Assembly (NCBI GenBank): GCA_030263275.1
Contig: SZOR01000048.1
Location: 1 to 28,843, forward strand
DNA: 28,843 bases
Origin: DSNY01 sp016861185
GTDB taxonomy: Bacteria > Pseudomonadota > Gammaproteobacteria > Burkholderiales > Burkholderiaceae_F
Reading direction: 5' to 3'
Shown here: piece by piece, positions 7,124 to 15,560 of the stretch
How positions within the stretch are numbered: position 1 is the first letter of the stretch
Layout of the letters: the number at the start of each line of letters is the position of its first letter
Position numbers and translations under genes: made by a program
Notes under the pieces: model-generated
What the model was told of the DNA's origin: nothing
The model's database searches: none
What the model saw: the letters and a program-made list of their open reading frames with translations, nothing else

Positions 7124-7554
7124 GCCGGCCTCGCGACCGCCAGCGTGGCCATCGCGCGCGCGACCAGCGTTTCGCCATCGCCGTCGCTCGCCCACACGGA
7201 GGCTTCGACGAACGACACCTGCCGGCCGGCGCGCACGACCTCGGCGCGGCAGCGCAGCCGCTGCCCGCGCGCCGCGCGCAGCAGGCTCACGTTGAGGTTG
7301 GTCGTCAGCACCTGCGCCGTGGGCCCGGCCTGCGTGAACGCGGCCGCGCCGGCGCAATGGTCGGCGAGCGTGGTCAGCAATCCGGCATGCACGACACCGG
7401 TCTGCTGCAAATGGTGCGGCTGTACGTCGACGCTTGCTTCGCACCAGCCGGCGCCGATGTCGGCGAGCCGGATGCCGTTGCCGTGCACGAACGGCGCGTC
7501 GGCGAAGCCGCGCTCGAGCAGCGCGCGGCGATCGAGTTCGGGCCCCGCCGCCAT
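7120..7554 (-). CDS. PaaI-type hotdog thioesterase (copy 2)
   Basis: A 144-residue hotdog-fold protein. The signature is LQQTGVVHAGLLTTLADHCAGAAAF: the HAG turn at 56-58 and the acid D65 correspond to the PaaI active site. Predicted role: hydrolysis of acyl-CoA thioesters that stall in beta-oxidation, releasing CoA. Its ATG (7552-7554) abuts the thiolase stop TAG (7555-7557) with no gap, and its stop overlaps the hydrolase ATG by 4 nt. It is only distantly similar to copy 1, so the two may serve different acyl chains. Confidence 0.92.
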   Translation of the reverse strand: MAAGPELDRRALLERGFADAPFVHGNGIRLADIGAGWCEASVDVQPHHLQQTGVVHAGLLTTLADHCAGAAAFTQAGPTAQVLTTNLNVSLLRAARGQRLRCRAEVVRAGRQVSFVEASVWASDGDGETLVARAMATLAVARPA

Positions 7555-8751
7555 CTAGACCCGCTCGAAGATTCCGGCAGCCCCCATGCCGGTGCCGACG
7601 CACATCGTCACCATGCCGTACTTGAGGTTTCGACGGCGCAGCGCGTGCACGACGGTGGCCGAGCGGATCGCGCCGGTCGCGCCGAGCGGGTGGCCCAACG
7701 CGATCGCGCCGCCCATCGGGTTGACCTTCGCGCGGTCCAGGCCGAGGTCGTTGATCACCGCCAGCGCCTGCGCGGCGAAGGCCTCGTTCAGCTCGATCCA
7801 GCCCATGTCGTCGGCCGACAGACCCGCGAGCCGCAGCGCGACCGGGATCGCCTCCTTCGGACCGATGCCCATGATCTCGGGCGGCACGCCGCGGATCGCG
7901 AACGATACGAAGCGCGCGAGCGGGGTCAGGTTGAACTGCTTGACCGCGCGTTCGCTCGCGAGGATCAGCGCGCCCGCGCCGTCGGAGGTCTGCGAGCTGT
8001 TGCCCGCGGTGACGCTGCCTTTGGCCGCGAACACGGGCTTCAGCTTCGCCAGCGCCTCGATGTTCGTGTCGGCGCGCGGACCTTCGTCGAGCGACACTTT
8101 GCGGGTCTTGACGTCGACTTCGCGGCTGTCGAGGTTCGGAAACTTCTCGACGACCTCGATCGGCGTGATCTCGTCGGCGAACTCGCCGGCTTTCTGCGCG
8201 GCGATCGCCTTCGTGTGCGACTGGTACGCGAACTCGTCCTGCATCTCGCGCGTGACCTTCCACTGCGCGGCGACCTTTTCCGCGGTCATGCCCATGCCGT
8301 AGGCAATGCCGACGTTCTCGTCGCGCTCGAAGATGTGCGTGTTGAACGACGGCTTGTTGCCGGTCATCGGCACCATGCTCATCGATTCGGTGCCGCCCGC
8401 GATCATCACGTCGGCCTCGCCGACGCGGATGCGGTCGGCGGCGATTGCCACCGCGTTCAGTCCGGACGAGCAGAAGCGGTTGATCGTCATGCCGCCGACG
8501 CTCGGCGGCAGCCCCGCGAGCAGCACCGCGACGCGCGCGACGTTCAGCCCCTGCTCGGCTTCCGGCATCGCGCAGCCGATGATCGCGTCCTCGATCGCCT
8601 TCGGATCGAGGTTCGGCACCTGCTTGAGCGCCGACTGGATCGCGGCGACCAGCAGATCGTCCGGGCGCAGGTTCCTGAAGCTGCCCTTCGGCGCCTTGCC
8701 GATCGGCGTACGCGTGGCGGCGACGATGTAGGCGTCCTGCACTTGTCTCAT
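7555..8751 (-). CDS. fadA: Acetyl-CoA acyltransferase (thiolase)
   Basis: A 398-residue type II thiolase that cleaves 3-ketoacyl-CoA with CoA to acetyl-CoA and a shortened acyl-CoA. The nucleophile is Cys94 in NRFCSSGLNA; the second active-site pair is H354 (GHPLGATGA) and Cys384 (CVGTGMG) near the C-terminus. Length and order are those of degradative FadA/FadI enzymes. I chose the ATG at 8751, with GGAGAGATC upstream and the protein opening on DAYIVAATRTPIGK; an in-frame ATG 78 nt upstream would add unrelated residues. It lies 115 nt after the fadN-type gene and directly abuts the thioesterase. Confidence 0.96.
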   Translation of the reverse strand: MRQVQDAYIVAATRTPIGKAPKGSFRNLRPDDLLVAAIQSALKQVPNLDPKAIEDAIIGCAMPEAEQGLNVARVAVLLAGLPPSVGGMTINRFCSSGLNAVAIAADRIRVGEADVMIAGGTESMSMVPMTGNKPSFNTHIFERDENVGIAYGMGMTAEKVAAQWKVTREMQDEFAYQSHTKAIAAQKAGEFADEITPIEVVEKFPNLDSREVDVKTRKVSLDEGPRADTNIEALAKLKPVFAAKGSVTAGNSSQTSDGAGALILASERAVKQFNLTPLARFVSFAIRGVPPEIMGIGPKEAIPVALRLAGLSADDMGWIELNEAFAAQALAVINDLGLDRAKVNPMGGAIALGHPLGATGAIRSATVVHALRRRNLKYGMVTMCVGTGMGAAGIFERV

Positions 8752-8781
8752 TTCGATCTCTCCACAAAGGACCTCAGCCTT

Positions 8782-8853
8782 GGCTGGGGGAGCACGAGAG
8801 GGCCAGCCGAGCCCCCTCGTTTCATTCACGCCCGGGGGCCGCGCAAGCGGCCC
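8782..8853 (-). other. Intercistronic hairpins between fadN and fadA
   Basis: In the 115-nt gap, a perfect 7-bp stem GGGCCGC (8836-8842) / GCGGCCC (8847-8853) with a 4-nt loop begins 14 nt after the fadN-type stop. A second stem, GGCTGG (8782-8787) / CCAGCC (8803-8808), lies nearer the thiolase. Neither is followed by a T-tract on the minus strand. They could mark an mRNA processing or stabilising site, or partial termination, between the two genes. Confidence 0.5.
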
Positions 8854-8866
8854 ACAGGGAAGCCGC

Positions 8867-11284
8867 TCAGTTCCTGACCGGCTTCCCAGTCTGCATCATG
8901 CCCATCATCCGCTCCTGCGACTTCGGGTGGGCGACGAGCTGTACGAAGTACTTGCGCTCGAGGTCGAGCAGCCACTGCTCGTCGACCGGCGAACCGGGCT
9001 CCACGTCGCCGCCGCACAGCACCTCGGCGATGCAACTGGCGATGAAGAAGTCGTGCGCGCTGATGAAGCCGCCGTCGCGCATGTTGACGAGCTGCGCCTT
9101 GACGGTCGCAACCCCCGAGCGGCCCGCGACCGGAAAGCCCTTGGTCTTCAGCGGCGGCCGGTAGCCGGTCGCGTGCAGCGCGAAGGCTTCGCCGATCGCC
9201 GTCCACAGCAGCTCGTGGCCGTTGAAGACGATCGTGTCGGTCGGCAGCAGATAGCCCATTGCGCGCGCTTCGAGCGCGGACTTCGAGACGTTGGCCATCG
9301 CCGCATTCATGAACCAGTTGCGGATGAACGGGAAGACGTCGGTGATGCCCGCCGCCTGCGCGGCCTGCGCCGCGCGCAGCGCGCCTTCCTTCAGTCCGCC
9401 GCCGCCGGGGATCAGCCCGACGCCGACTTCGACCAGGCCGACGTAGCTCTCCAGGCTCGCGACGCGCTTGGCGCAATGAAGCAGCGTTTCGCAGCCGCCG
9501 CCGAGCGCCATGCCGCTGACCGCGGCAACGACCGGCACCTGCGAATATTTCAGCCGCATCATCGTCTGCTGGAACTTGGCCACCTCGGGGCCGATCGCTT
9601 TCGCGCCGCCCGCCATGAACACCGGCATCATCGCCTGCAGATCGGCGCCGACCGAGAAGGGATCGTCGGGCGACCAGATCACCAGGCCGCGGTACTGCGA
9701 CTCGGCCAGCTCGACCGCCTTGTTCATGCCGGCGAGCACGCCCGGGCCGATCGCGTGGACCTTGGTCTTCAGCGACAGGATCAGCACCTCGGCGGCGAGT
9801 CCCTGGTCGAGCTTCCAGATGCGAACCGAATCGTCCTCGTGGATCGTCGTGCCGCCGTTGTGCCCCGTCGGCGCGCCTTCGCCGAGCAGCGGCGCGCGGA
9901 AGATCTGCCGCGCATACACGGGCAACTCGGAGCGGCCGACGAACTTCTTCTTCGCCGGCGACCAGGAGCCGTCCTTGGTGTGTACGCCGCCGGTCTTCGC
10001 CACGGGTCCCTCGAAGACCCATTTCGGCAGCGACGCTCTCGACAGCGCTTCGCCTTTGTCGACATCGGACTGCACCCATTCGGCGATCTGCTTCCAGCCG
10101 GCGGCCTGCCAGGTTTCGAACGGGCCCGTGCTCCAGCCGAAGCCCCAGCGCAGCGCGAAGTCGACGTCGCGCGCGGTGTCGGCGATCGACTCCAGATGCA
10201 CGGCGATGTAGTGGAACGCGTCGCGGAAGATCGCCCACAGGAACTTCGCCTGCGGGTGATCGGTCTCGCGCAGCAGCTTCAGCCGCTCGGCGGGATCCTT
10301 CTTCTTCAGGATGCGCGCGACGAGTTCATCCGCCTTGCCGGTCGACTCGACGTAGTCCTGCTTCTTCGGGTCGAGCACCTTGATGACCTTGCCGTCCTTG
10401 CGATAGAAGCCGGCCCCGGTCTTTTGTCCGAGCGCACCCTTCTCCACCAGCGCCTTGAGCACCGGCGGCGTGACGAAGTGCGCGGCGAACGGATCGATCG
10501 ATGCCGGCAGCGTGTCCTGCATCGTCTTGATCACGTGCGCCATCGTGTCCAGCCCCACCACGTCCGCGGTGCGGAAGGTGGCGCTCTTGGCGCGGCCGAG
10601 CTTGGAGCCCGTGAGGTCGTCGACCACGTCGTACGGGATGCCGTACTTCTCGGCTTCCTTGATCGTCGCCAGCATGCCGAAGATGCCGACCCGGTTGGCG
10701 ATGAAGTTCGGCGTGTCCTTTGCGCGCACCACCCCCTTGCCGAGCGTGCTGGTAAGGAAGGTCTCCAGATCGTCGAGGATCGCGGGCTTCGTCGCCGGCG
10801 TCGGGATCAGCTCGACGAGGTGCATGTAGCGCGGCGGGTTGAAGAAGTGCACGCCGCAGAAGCGCTGCTTCAGCTCCGTGTTCATCACCTCCGCCAGCTT
10901 GGCGATCGGCAGGCCCGAGGTGTTGGACGCGAAGATTGCGTCGGCGCGAATGTGCGGCGCGACCTTCCGGTACAGGTCGTGCTTCCAGTCCATCCGCTCG
11001 GCGATCGCCTCGATGATCACGTCACAGCCGCGCAGCAGTTCGAGGTGCTCCTCGTAGTTGGCCGGCTCGATGTACTGGGCGTCGTCCTTGTTGCCGAGCG
11101 GCGCCGGATTCAGCTTCTTCAGGTTCTCGATGGCCTTCAACACGATGCCGTTCTTCGGCCCTTCCTTGGCCGGCAGGTCGAACAGCACGACCGGCACCTT
11201 GGCGTTGACGCAATGCGCCGCGATCTGCGCGCCCATCACGCCGGCGCCGAGGACGGCGACTTTTCTGACGATGAAGTTGCTCAT
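8867..11284 (-). CDS. fadN: 3-hydroxyacyl-CoA dehydrogenase / enoyl-CoA hydratase fusion, FadN type
   Basis: An 805-residue bifunctional beta-oxidation enzyme. The N-terminal part is the NAD-binding 3-hydroxyacyl-CoA dehydrogenase: GAGVMG at 13-18 starts the Rossmann fold, and HFFNPPRYMHLVELI carries the catalytic His and Glu. The C-terminal part is a crotonase domain with SVGADL, GMALGGGCE and VGLIPGGGGLKE, so the hydratase glutamates appear present. The domain order (dehydrogenase first) matches FadN of the Bacillus fadNAE operon, not E. coli FadB. The ATG at 11284 follows AAAGAAG. It is 63 nt downstream of the acyl-CoA dehydrogenase and supplies steps two and three of the cycle. Confidence 0.95.
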   Translation of the reverse strand: MSNFIVRKVAVLGAGVMGAQIAAHCVNAKVPVVLFDLPAKEGPKNGIVLKAIENLKKLNPAPLGNKDDAQYIEPANYEEHLELLRGCDVIIEAIAERMDWKHDLYRKVAPHIRADAIFASNTSGLPIAKLAEVMNTELKQRFCGVHFFNPPRYMHLVELIPTPATKPAILDDLETFLTSTLGKGVVRAKDTPNFIANRVGIFGMLATIKEAEKYGIPYDVVDDLTGSKLGRAKSATFRTADVVGLDTMAHVIKTMQDTLPASIDPFAAHFVTPPVLKALVEKGALGQKTGAGFYRKDGKVIKVLDPKKQDYVESTGKADELVARILKKKDPAERLKLLRETDHPQAKFLWAIFRDAFHYIAVHLESIADTARDVDFALRWGFGWSTGPFETWQAAGWKQIAEWVQSDVDKGEALSRASLPKWVFEGPVAKTGGVHTKDGSWSPAKKKFVGRSELPVYARQIFRAPLLGEGAPTGHNGGTTIHEDDSVRIWKLDQGLAAEVLILSLKTKVHAIGPGVLAGMNKAVELAESQYRGLVIWSPDDPFSVGADLQAMMPVFMAGGAKAIGPEVAKFQQTMMRLKYSQVPVVAAVSGMALGGGCETLLHCAKRVASLESYVGLVEVGVGLIPGGGGLKEGALRAAQAAQAAGITDVFPFIRNWFMNAAMANVSKSALEARAMGYLLPTDTIVFNGHELLWTAIGEAFALHATGYRPPLKTKGFPVAGRSGVATVKAQLVNMRDGGFISAHDFFIASCIAEVLCGGDVEPGSPVDEQWLLDLERKYFVQLVAHPKSQERMMGMMQTGKPVRN

Positions 11285-11347
11285 GGGTCTTCTTTCAAGT
11301 GGGTTCTTGCTGAGCCGCGCTGCGTCCCCCTCAAGGGAAGGTCCTGG

Positions 11348-13159
11348 TCAGAACAGGTCCGCCGGCAATTCCATCAGGTTCTTCGCTCCCGAGCGCGCCG
11401 CGCGGATGTGGTACGCGGTCTCCGGCAGCAGGCGCTGGAAATAGAACCGCGCGGTCGCCAGCTTCGCCGTGTAGAACGGATCGACCTTGTCGCCGTCCCG
11501 CTCGATCCGCGTCAGCGCGATGCGCGCCATTTTCGCCCAGAAGTACGCGTAGACGAGGTGGCCGACGACGCGCAGGTAGTCGACGGCGGCAGCGCCGGCT
11601 TCGTCCTGGTTCTGGAACGCCTTCATGCCGAGTTCCATCGTGAGCTTCGTCACCTTGTCGCCGAGATCGGCCAGCGGCGTGACGAATTCGTTCATCGCCG
11701 GCGTCGTGCCGTGCTCGTCGATGAACGCCTGCACGAGCTTGCCGAACTTCTTCAGTTTCGCGCCGTTGTCCATCAGCACCTTGCGGCCGATCAGATCGAG
11801 CGCCTGGATCGTGTTGGTGCCCTCGTAGATCATGTTGATGCGCGCGTCGCGCACGAGCTGCTCCATGCCCTGCTGGCGGACGTAGCCGTGCCCGCCGAAG
11901 ACCTGCATGCACTGCGATGCGCATTGGAAGCCGTTGTCGGTCATGAACGCCTTCACGATCGGCGTCATCAGCGCCATCGTGTCGGCGGCGTCCTTGCGCA
12001 CGGTCTCGTCGGGATGGTGCAGCTGCTTGTCGGCGGCGAGCGCGACCCAGTAGGCGAACGCGCGGCCGCCTTCAGCGTAGGCGCGCGCGGTCAGCAGCAT
12101 CTTGCGCACGTCCGGGTGCACGATGATCGGATCGGCGGGTTTGTCGGGGTTCTTCACGCCGGATAGCGATCGACCCTGGATCCGGTCACGGGCATACGCG
12201 ACCGCGTTCTGATAAGCGGCTTCGGTGATGCCGAGTCCCTGCACGCCGACCGCGAGCCGCGCGCCGTTCATCATCACGAACATCGCATTGAGGCCCTTGT
12301 TCGGCTCGCCGACGAGCCAGCCGGAGGCCCCGTCCATGATGATCTGGCAGGTCGAGTTGCCGTGGATGCCCATCTTCTCCTCGATGCCGCCGCAGTGCAG
12401 CCCGTTGCGCGCGCCGACTTTGGCCTGCGCGCCCTTGCCGGTCGGCACGAACTTCGGCACGACGAAGAGCGAAATCCCCTTCGTTCCCGCCGGCGCATCG
12501 GGCAGCCGCGCGAGCACGAGATGCACGATGTTATCGGCCAGGTCGTGCTCGCCCGACGAGATGAAGATCTTGGTCCCGGTCAGCTTGTAGCTGCCGTCGG
12601 CCTGTGGCTCTGCCTTCGTGCGCAGCATGCCGAGGTCGGTCCCGCAGTGCGGCTCGGTTAGGCACATCGTGCCGGTCCATTCGCCGGAGGCGAGTTTCGG
12701 CAGGTACAGGTCCTTCTGCTCCTTCGTGCCGTGCACGAGCAGGCACTCGTACGCGCCCACCGTCAGGCCCGGATACATCGCCCACGACTGATTGGTCGAG
12801 TACTGCATCTCGTACAGGGCGATCTGCAGCAGATGCGGAAGGCCCTGGCCGCCGTAGTCGGTTTCGGCCGCGAGCCCCTGCCAACCCGCTTCGCGGAACT
12901 TGTCGTAGGCCTCGCGGAATCCCCGCGGCGTCTTCACCGCGTGCGTGGACGGGTCGTACGCGCAGCCTTCGGCGTCGCCATTCGCGTTGATCGGCAGCAG
13001 CACTTCGGCGCAGAACTTGCCGGCCTCCTCGATGACGTGGTTCACCGTGTCGGCATCGATGTCCGCGTAGCGCGGCATCGCCTTCAGCTCGTCGACCGCG
13101 CCGAGCAGCTCGTGCATCACGAAGCGCTGGTCGCGCAGGGGCGGGGTGTAGATCGGCAT
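11348..13159 (-). CDS. fadE: Acyl-CoA dehydrogenase, long (DmdC/FadE-type, about 600 residues)
   Basis: A 603-residue FAD enzyme making the 2,3-trans-enoyl-CoA. The core shows CLTEPHCGTDLG (166-177), IFISSGEHDLADN for substrate and FAD contacts, and catalytic Glu446 in INMIYEGTNTIQ. The extra C-terminal domain from about residue 460 is that of the long family that includes 3-methylmercaptopropionyl-CoA dehydrogenase DmdC and many fatty-acyl enzymes; chain-length preference cannot be read. AAGGAG lies 6 nt before the ATG at 13159. The gene begins 17 nt after tetR, is followed by the fadN-type gene, and must be transcribed from the tetR promoter or from within tetR. Confidence 0.95.
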   Translation of the reverse strand: MPIYTPPLRDQRFVMHELLGAVDELKAMPRYADIDADTVNHVIEEAGKFCAEVLLPINANGDAEGCAYDPSTHAVKTPRGFREAYDKFREAGWQGLAAETDYGGQGLPHLLQIALYEMQYSTNQSWAMYPGLTVGAYECLLVHGTKEQKDLYLPKLASGEWTGTMCLTEPHCGTDLGMLRTKAEPQADGSYKLTGTKIFISSGEHDLADNIVHLVLARLPDAPAGTKGISLFVVPKFVPTGKGAQAKVGARNGLHCGGIEEKMGIHGNSTCQIIMDGASGWLVGEPNKGLNAMFVMMNGARLAVGVQGLGITEAAYQNAVAYARDRIQGRSLSGVKNPDKPADPIIVHPDVRKMLLTARAYAEGGRAFAYWVALAADKQLHHPDETVRKDAADTMALMTPIVKAFMTDNGFQCASQCMQVFGGHGYVRQQGMEQLVRDARINMIYEGTNTIQALDLIGRKVLMDNGAKLKKFGKLVQAFIDEHGTTPAMNEFVTPLADLGDKVTKLTMELGMKAFQNQDEAGAAAVDYLRVVGHLVYAYFWAKMARIALTRIERDGDKVDPFYTAKLATARFYFQRLLPETAYHIRAARSGAKNLMELPADLF

Positions 13160-13176
13160 GAACTTCTCCTTCTGGA

Positions 13177-13923
13177 TTACGCGTTCGGTGTGCGCGGGCG
13201 CTTGACCGCCCGGCGCTCCGGCGGCTGGGCGGTGTCGGTGCGGCGCCGCGCCGGCGGGGACGCGCTCGCGCGTGCCGCCTTGGCCGCGTCGAGCAGGCGC
13301 GCGAGCCCTGCGCGCGCGCGCTTGACGCTGTCGGGCGAATGCAGCAGCCGCGCGTCCTGGTGCAGCACGAGCATCAGCCCGTAGATCTCGAAGACGAGCT
13401 GCTCGGAGTCGACGTCGCGCTTCAGGTGACCCTCGTCGCGCGCCTGTTCGATCGCGCGCAGCAGCTCGCGTTTCCACCCTTCGACGATCTGCACCACCGC
13501 GTCGCGCAGCGGCCCCGGGCGGTCGTCGTATTCGCTCGCGCCGGAGATCATCAGGCAGCCCTGCTCCAGCTCGCGCGCGAGCAACGCGAGCCAGTTCTCC
13601 AGCAGCGCGCGCAGCCGCGGCAGCCCGCGCGGGCGCCGCACGGCCGGCCGCAGCACCTGGTCGACGAAGCGCGCCGCGTATTCCCTGATCACCGCAAGCT
13701 GCAGGTCCTCGCGCGAGCCGAAGTGCGCGAACACGCCGCTCTTGCTCATGCGCATCTGCTCGGCGAGGACGCCGATCGTCAGCCCTTCGAGGCCGTCGCG
13801 CCGCGCCAGCGCGAGCGCGGCTTCGACGATCGCCGCGCGCGTGGCCTCGCCCTTGCGCGGGCGCTCAGCGCTGCGCGTGCGCAACGGGGCGGCCAGCGCG
13901 TGAAGGGCGGAAATCAGTGCCAT
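13177..13923 (-). CDS. TetR/AcrR-family transcriptional repressor of the beta-oxidation operon
   Basis: A 248-residue regulator. The TetR DNA-binding domain runs from about residue 28 (TRAAIVEAALALARRDGLEG) through the helix-turn-helix LTIGVLAEQMRMSKSGVFAHFGSREDL (48-74). The remaining helices form the ligand-binding and dimer part; the last 35 residues are basic and probably disordered. I chose the ATG at 13923 because the frame's upstream ATG (14028) lies above the promoter, making it unusable for a transcript started there. No strong Shine-Dalgarno is visible. The palindrome at 13982-13993 is the likely autoregulatory operator. Acyl-CoA as inducer is inferred from the neighbours. Confidence 0.9.
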   Translation of the reverse strand: MALISALHALAAPLRTRSAERPRKGEATRAAIVEAALALARRDGLEGLTIGVLAEQMRMSKSGVFAHFGSREDLQLAVIREYAARFVDQVLRPAVRRPRGLPRLRALLENWLALLARELEQGCLMISGASEYDDRPGPLRDAVVQIVEGWKRELLRAIEQARDEGHLKRDVDSEQLVFEIYGLMLVLHQDARLLHSPDSVKRARAGLARLLDAAKAARASASPPARRRTDTAQPPERRAVKRPRTPNA

Positions 13924-13981
13924 CGGTCGAAGGGGCGTCAGCACCCGTGCCGCGCGAAGCGCCGGAGCGGGTTCCGAAAAA

Positions 13982-13993
13982 ACGAACGTTCGT
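13982..13993. promoter_or_regulatory. Putative TetR operator, perfect 12-bp palindrome
   Basis: ACGAACGTTCGT reads the same on both strands. It directly abuts the -10 hexamer of the promoter at 13994-14022 and lies 58 nt before the tetR ATG, an ideal position for repression. Flanks are A-rich on one side, which marks it out from the GC-rich surroundings. I found no second copy by eye elsewhere in the window. Confidence 0.7.
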
Positions 13994-14022
13994 ACTATTT
14001 CGAAGGCGCCGCCGGCCGTCAA
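13994..14022 (-). promoter_or_regulatory. Sigma70-like promoter for tetR and the beta-oxidation operon
   Basis: On the minus strand, TTGACG (14022-14017; 5 of 6 to TTGACA) is followed after exactly 17 nt by AATAGT (13999-13994; 4 of 6 to TATAAT). The start of transcription would fall within or beside the palindromic operator. It sits in the 145-nt gap between the LysR gene and tetR and is the only good promoter I see ahead of this run of genes. Confidence 0.65.
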
Positions 14023-14068
14023 CCGCACGCTCTAGAGGCGCGCCCCTATTGGTGCGCCGCGGCAGCGA

Positions 14069-14992
14069 TCAGCGGGCGGTGCGCGATCCGGGTTTCCCCG
14101 CGACCGGCACGGCGAACTGCTGCGCGATGTGATCGACGAACAGCCGCACCTTCGCCGAAAGATGGCGGCGGCTCGGATAGACGGCCCAGATATCGCCCGG
14201 CGCGCTTTCGTACTCGGGCAGCACGCGCACGAGCAGGCCGGCGGCAAGCGCGGGCGCGACGATGAAGTCGGGCTCGAACACGATGCCGAGCCCGGCGATC
14301 GCGGCGGCGACCGCGAGATCGCCGCTGTTCGAATGCAGCGGTCCGCCGACGCGCACTTCTTCCTGCCGGCCCGTCCGATCGACGAGGCGCCACACGCGCG
14401 GGTTCGGCGAATACGCGTAGGTCATCACCGCATGCGCGGCGAGATCGGCCGGCACGCGCGGCGTGCCGCGCGCCTTCAGATACGCGGGTGAGGCGCAGGC
14501 GAGCAGACGCATCGTGCCGAGCCGGCGCGCGACGAGTTGGTCGCTGCCGACCTGGCCGATGCGGATTGCCAGATCGAAGCCTTCTTCGACCAGATCGACG
14601 ATGCGGTCGGACACCGACACCTCGAAGCGCACCTCGGGATAGCGCGCGCCGAAGCTCGCGATCGCCGGCGCCACGCGCTGCACGCCCATCGCGTGCGAGC
14701 AGGTCAGGCGCAAGGTCCCGCGCGGCGCGGCGGTCGACGAACTGGCGAGCGCCTCGGCTTCCTCCAGATCCGCGAGCACCTGGACCGCACGTTCGTAGAA
14801 GGCCTGACCGCCTTCGGTCAGCGACAGCCTGCGCGTCGTGCGGTTGAGCAGCCGCACGCCGAGATGCTGCTCGAGCTCGGCGATCTGCCGCGACAGCGTC
14901 GAGGTCGACGTGCCGAGCCGTTCGGCGGCGCGAACGAAGCTGCCGGACTCAACCACCGCGGCGAACGCCGCCATCGATGCGAAACGATCCAT
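14069..14992 (-). CDS. LysR-family transcriptional regulator
   Basis: A 307-residue LysR-type regulator. The winged helix-turn-helix covers residues 1-60 (MAAFAAVVESGSFVRAAERLG and TSTSTLSRQIAELEQHLG), followed by the linker helix and a periplasmic-binding-like effector domain from about residue 90 (GTLRLTCSHAMGVQRVAPAI). The subgroup with LNRTTRRLSLTEGGQAFYER is the common CrgA/DsdC-like clade often divergent from DoxX, pirin or glutathione transferase genes. It is transcribed away from doxX across a 137-nt gap and very likely controls the DoxX-GST-dioxygenase genes. The effector is unknown. Confidence 0.94.
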   Translation of the reverse strand: MDRFASMAAFAAVVESGSFVRAAERLGTSTSTLSRQIAELEQHLGVRLLNRTTRRLSLTEGGQAFYERAVQVLADLEEAEALASSSTAAPRGTLRLTCSHAMGVQRVAPAIASFGARYPEVRFEVSVSDRIVDLVEEGFDLAIRIGQVGSDQLVARRLGTMRLLACASPAYLKARGTPRVPADLAAHAVMTYAYSPNPRVWRLVDRTGRQEEVRVGGPLHSNSGDLAVAAAIAGLGIVFEPDFIVAPALAAGLLVRVLPEYESAPGDIWAVYPSRRHLSAKVRLFVDHIAQQFAVPVAGKPGSRTAR

Positions 14993-15129
14993 GCCGCGAG
15001 ATTATCCCGAAACACGGCACAAATCATTCCACGACTGAGTATTTATCTTGTGTCGCGGCATTCCTACAGTTCGGCCCGCGTGTTCGTCGAACCGGACACA
15101 CCCCGACCAACCAACGAATGAGGCTGAAC
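14991..15129. promoter_or_regulatory. Divergent LysR/DoxX control region
   Basis: This gap must hold promoters for both directions. A 9-bp inverted repeat, ATGCCGCGA (14991-14999) and TCGCGGCAT (15053-15061), spans its left half and includes the LysR start codon. An AT-richer stretch (15038-15050) lies between the arms. Hexamers resembling -10 boxes occur, but none has a convincing -35 partner, so I do not place promoters. Confidence 0.4.
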
Positions 15130-15558
15130 ATGTTCTATCCACAAACCGCTCCGCTCGCGGCCTTCGTGCTGCGGGTTTCGCTCGGCATCATGTACCTGAC
15201 GCACGGGCTCGTGCTGAAAGTCGGCATGTACGGCATGGCTGGCACCGTGCAGTTCTTCGAGTCGATCGGCCTGCCCGGCTGGACCGCATGGGCGACCGTG
15301 ATCGCCGAAGCCGTCGGCGGTGCGCTGCTGGTGCTGGGCATCGGCTCGCGTTACGTCGCGCTGGCGCTCGCGCCGATCCTGCTCGGTGCGCTGTGGGTAC
15401 ACGCCGGCAACGGCTGGGTCTTCTCGGCGCCGAACGGCGGCTGGGAGTACCCGCTGTATCTGATCGTGTTGTCCGGCGTGCAGGCCCTGCTCGGCGACGG
15501 CGCCTACGCGCTCGGGAGCCGGCGCGAGACGGCGACGGTCAAACTGCAAACAGCCTAG
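15130..15558 (+). CDS. DoxX-family membrane protein
   Basis: A 142-residue inner-membrane protein with four predicted membrane helices (about 9-30, 52-72, 74-95 and 105-125). The start VLRVSLGIMYLTHGL and the central EAVGGALLVLGIGSRYVAL are typical of DoxX/SURF4-like proteins. Family members include a thiosulfate:quinone oxidoreductase subunit and redox-stress proteins; which applies here is not clear. I chose the ATG at 15130 because GAGG lies 7 nt upstream; an ATG 12 nt earlier has no ribosome-binding site. It is first in a set with GST and dioxygenase and diverges from the LysR gene. Confidence 0.9.
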   Translation: MFYPQTAPLAAFVLRVSLGIMYLTHGLVLKVGMYGMAGTVQFFESIGLPGWTAWATVIAEAVGGALLVLGIGSRYVALALAPILLGALWVHAGNGWVFSAPNGGWEYPLYLIVLSGVQALLGDGAYALGSRRETATVKLQTA

Positions 15559-15560
15559 TT

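Noticed and set aside
8780..12166. Very long open frame on the plus strand (about 1128 codons)
   Set aside because: It is antisense to the fadN-type and fadE genes, has the Arg/His/Gln/Asp-rich composition of shadow frames in GC-rich DNA, and shows no domain.
13924..14028. Upstream in-frame ATG (14028) for tetR
   Set aside because: It lies above the promoter and operator, and the added residues are not TetR-like.
14031..14060. Terminator after the LysR gene
   Set aside because: Only a 5-bp GGCGC/GCGCC stem and no T-run.
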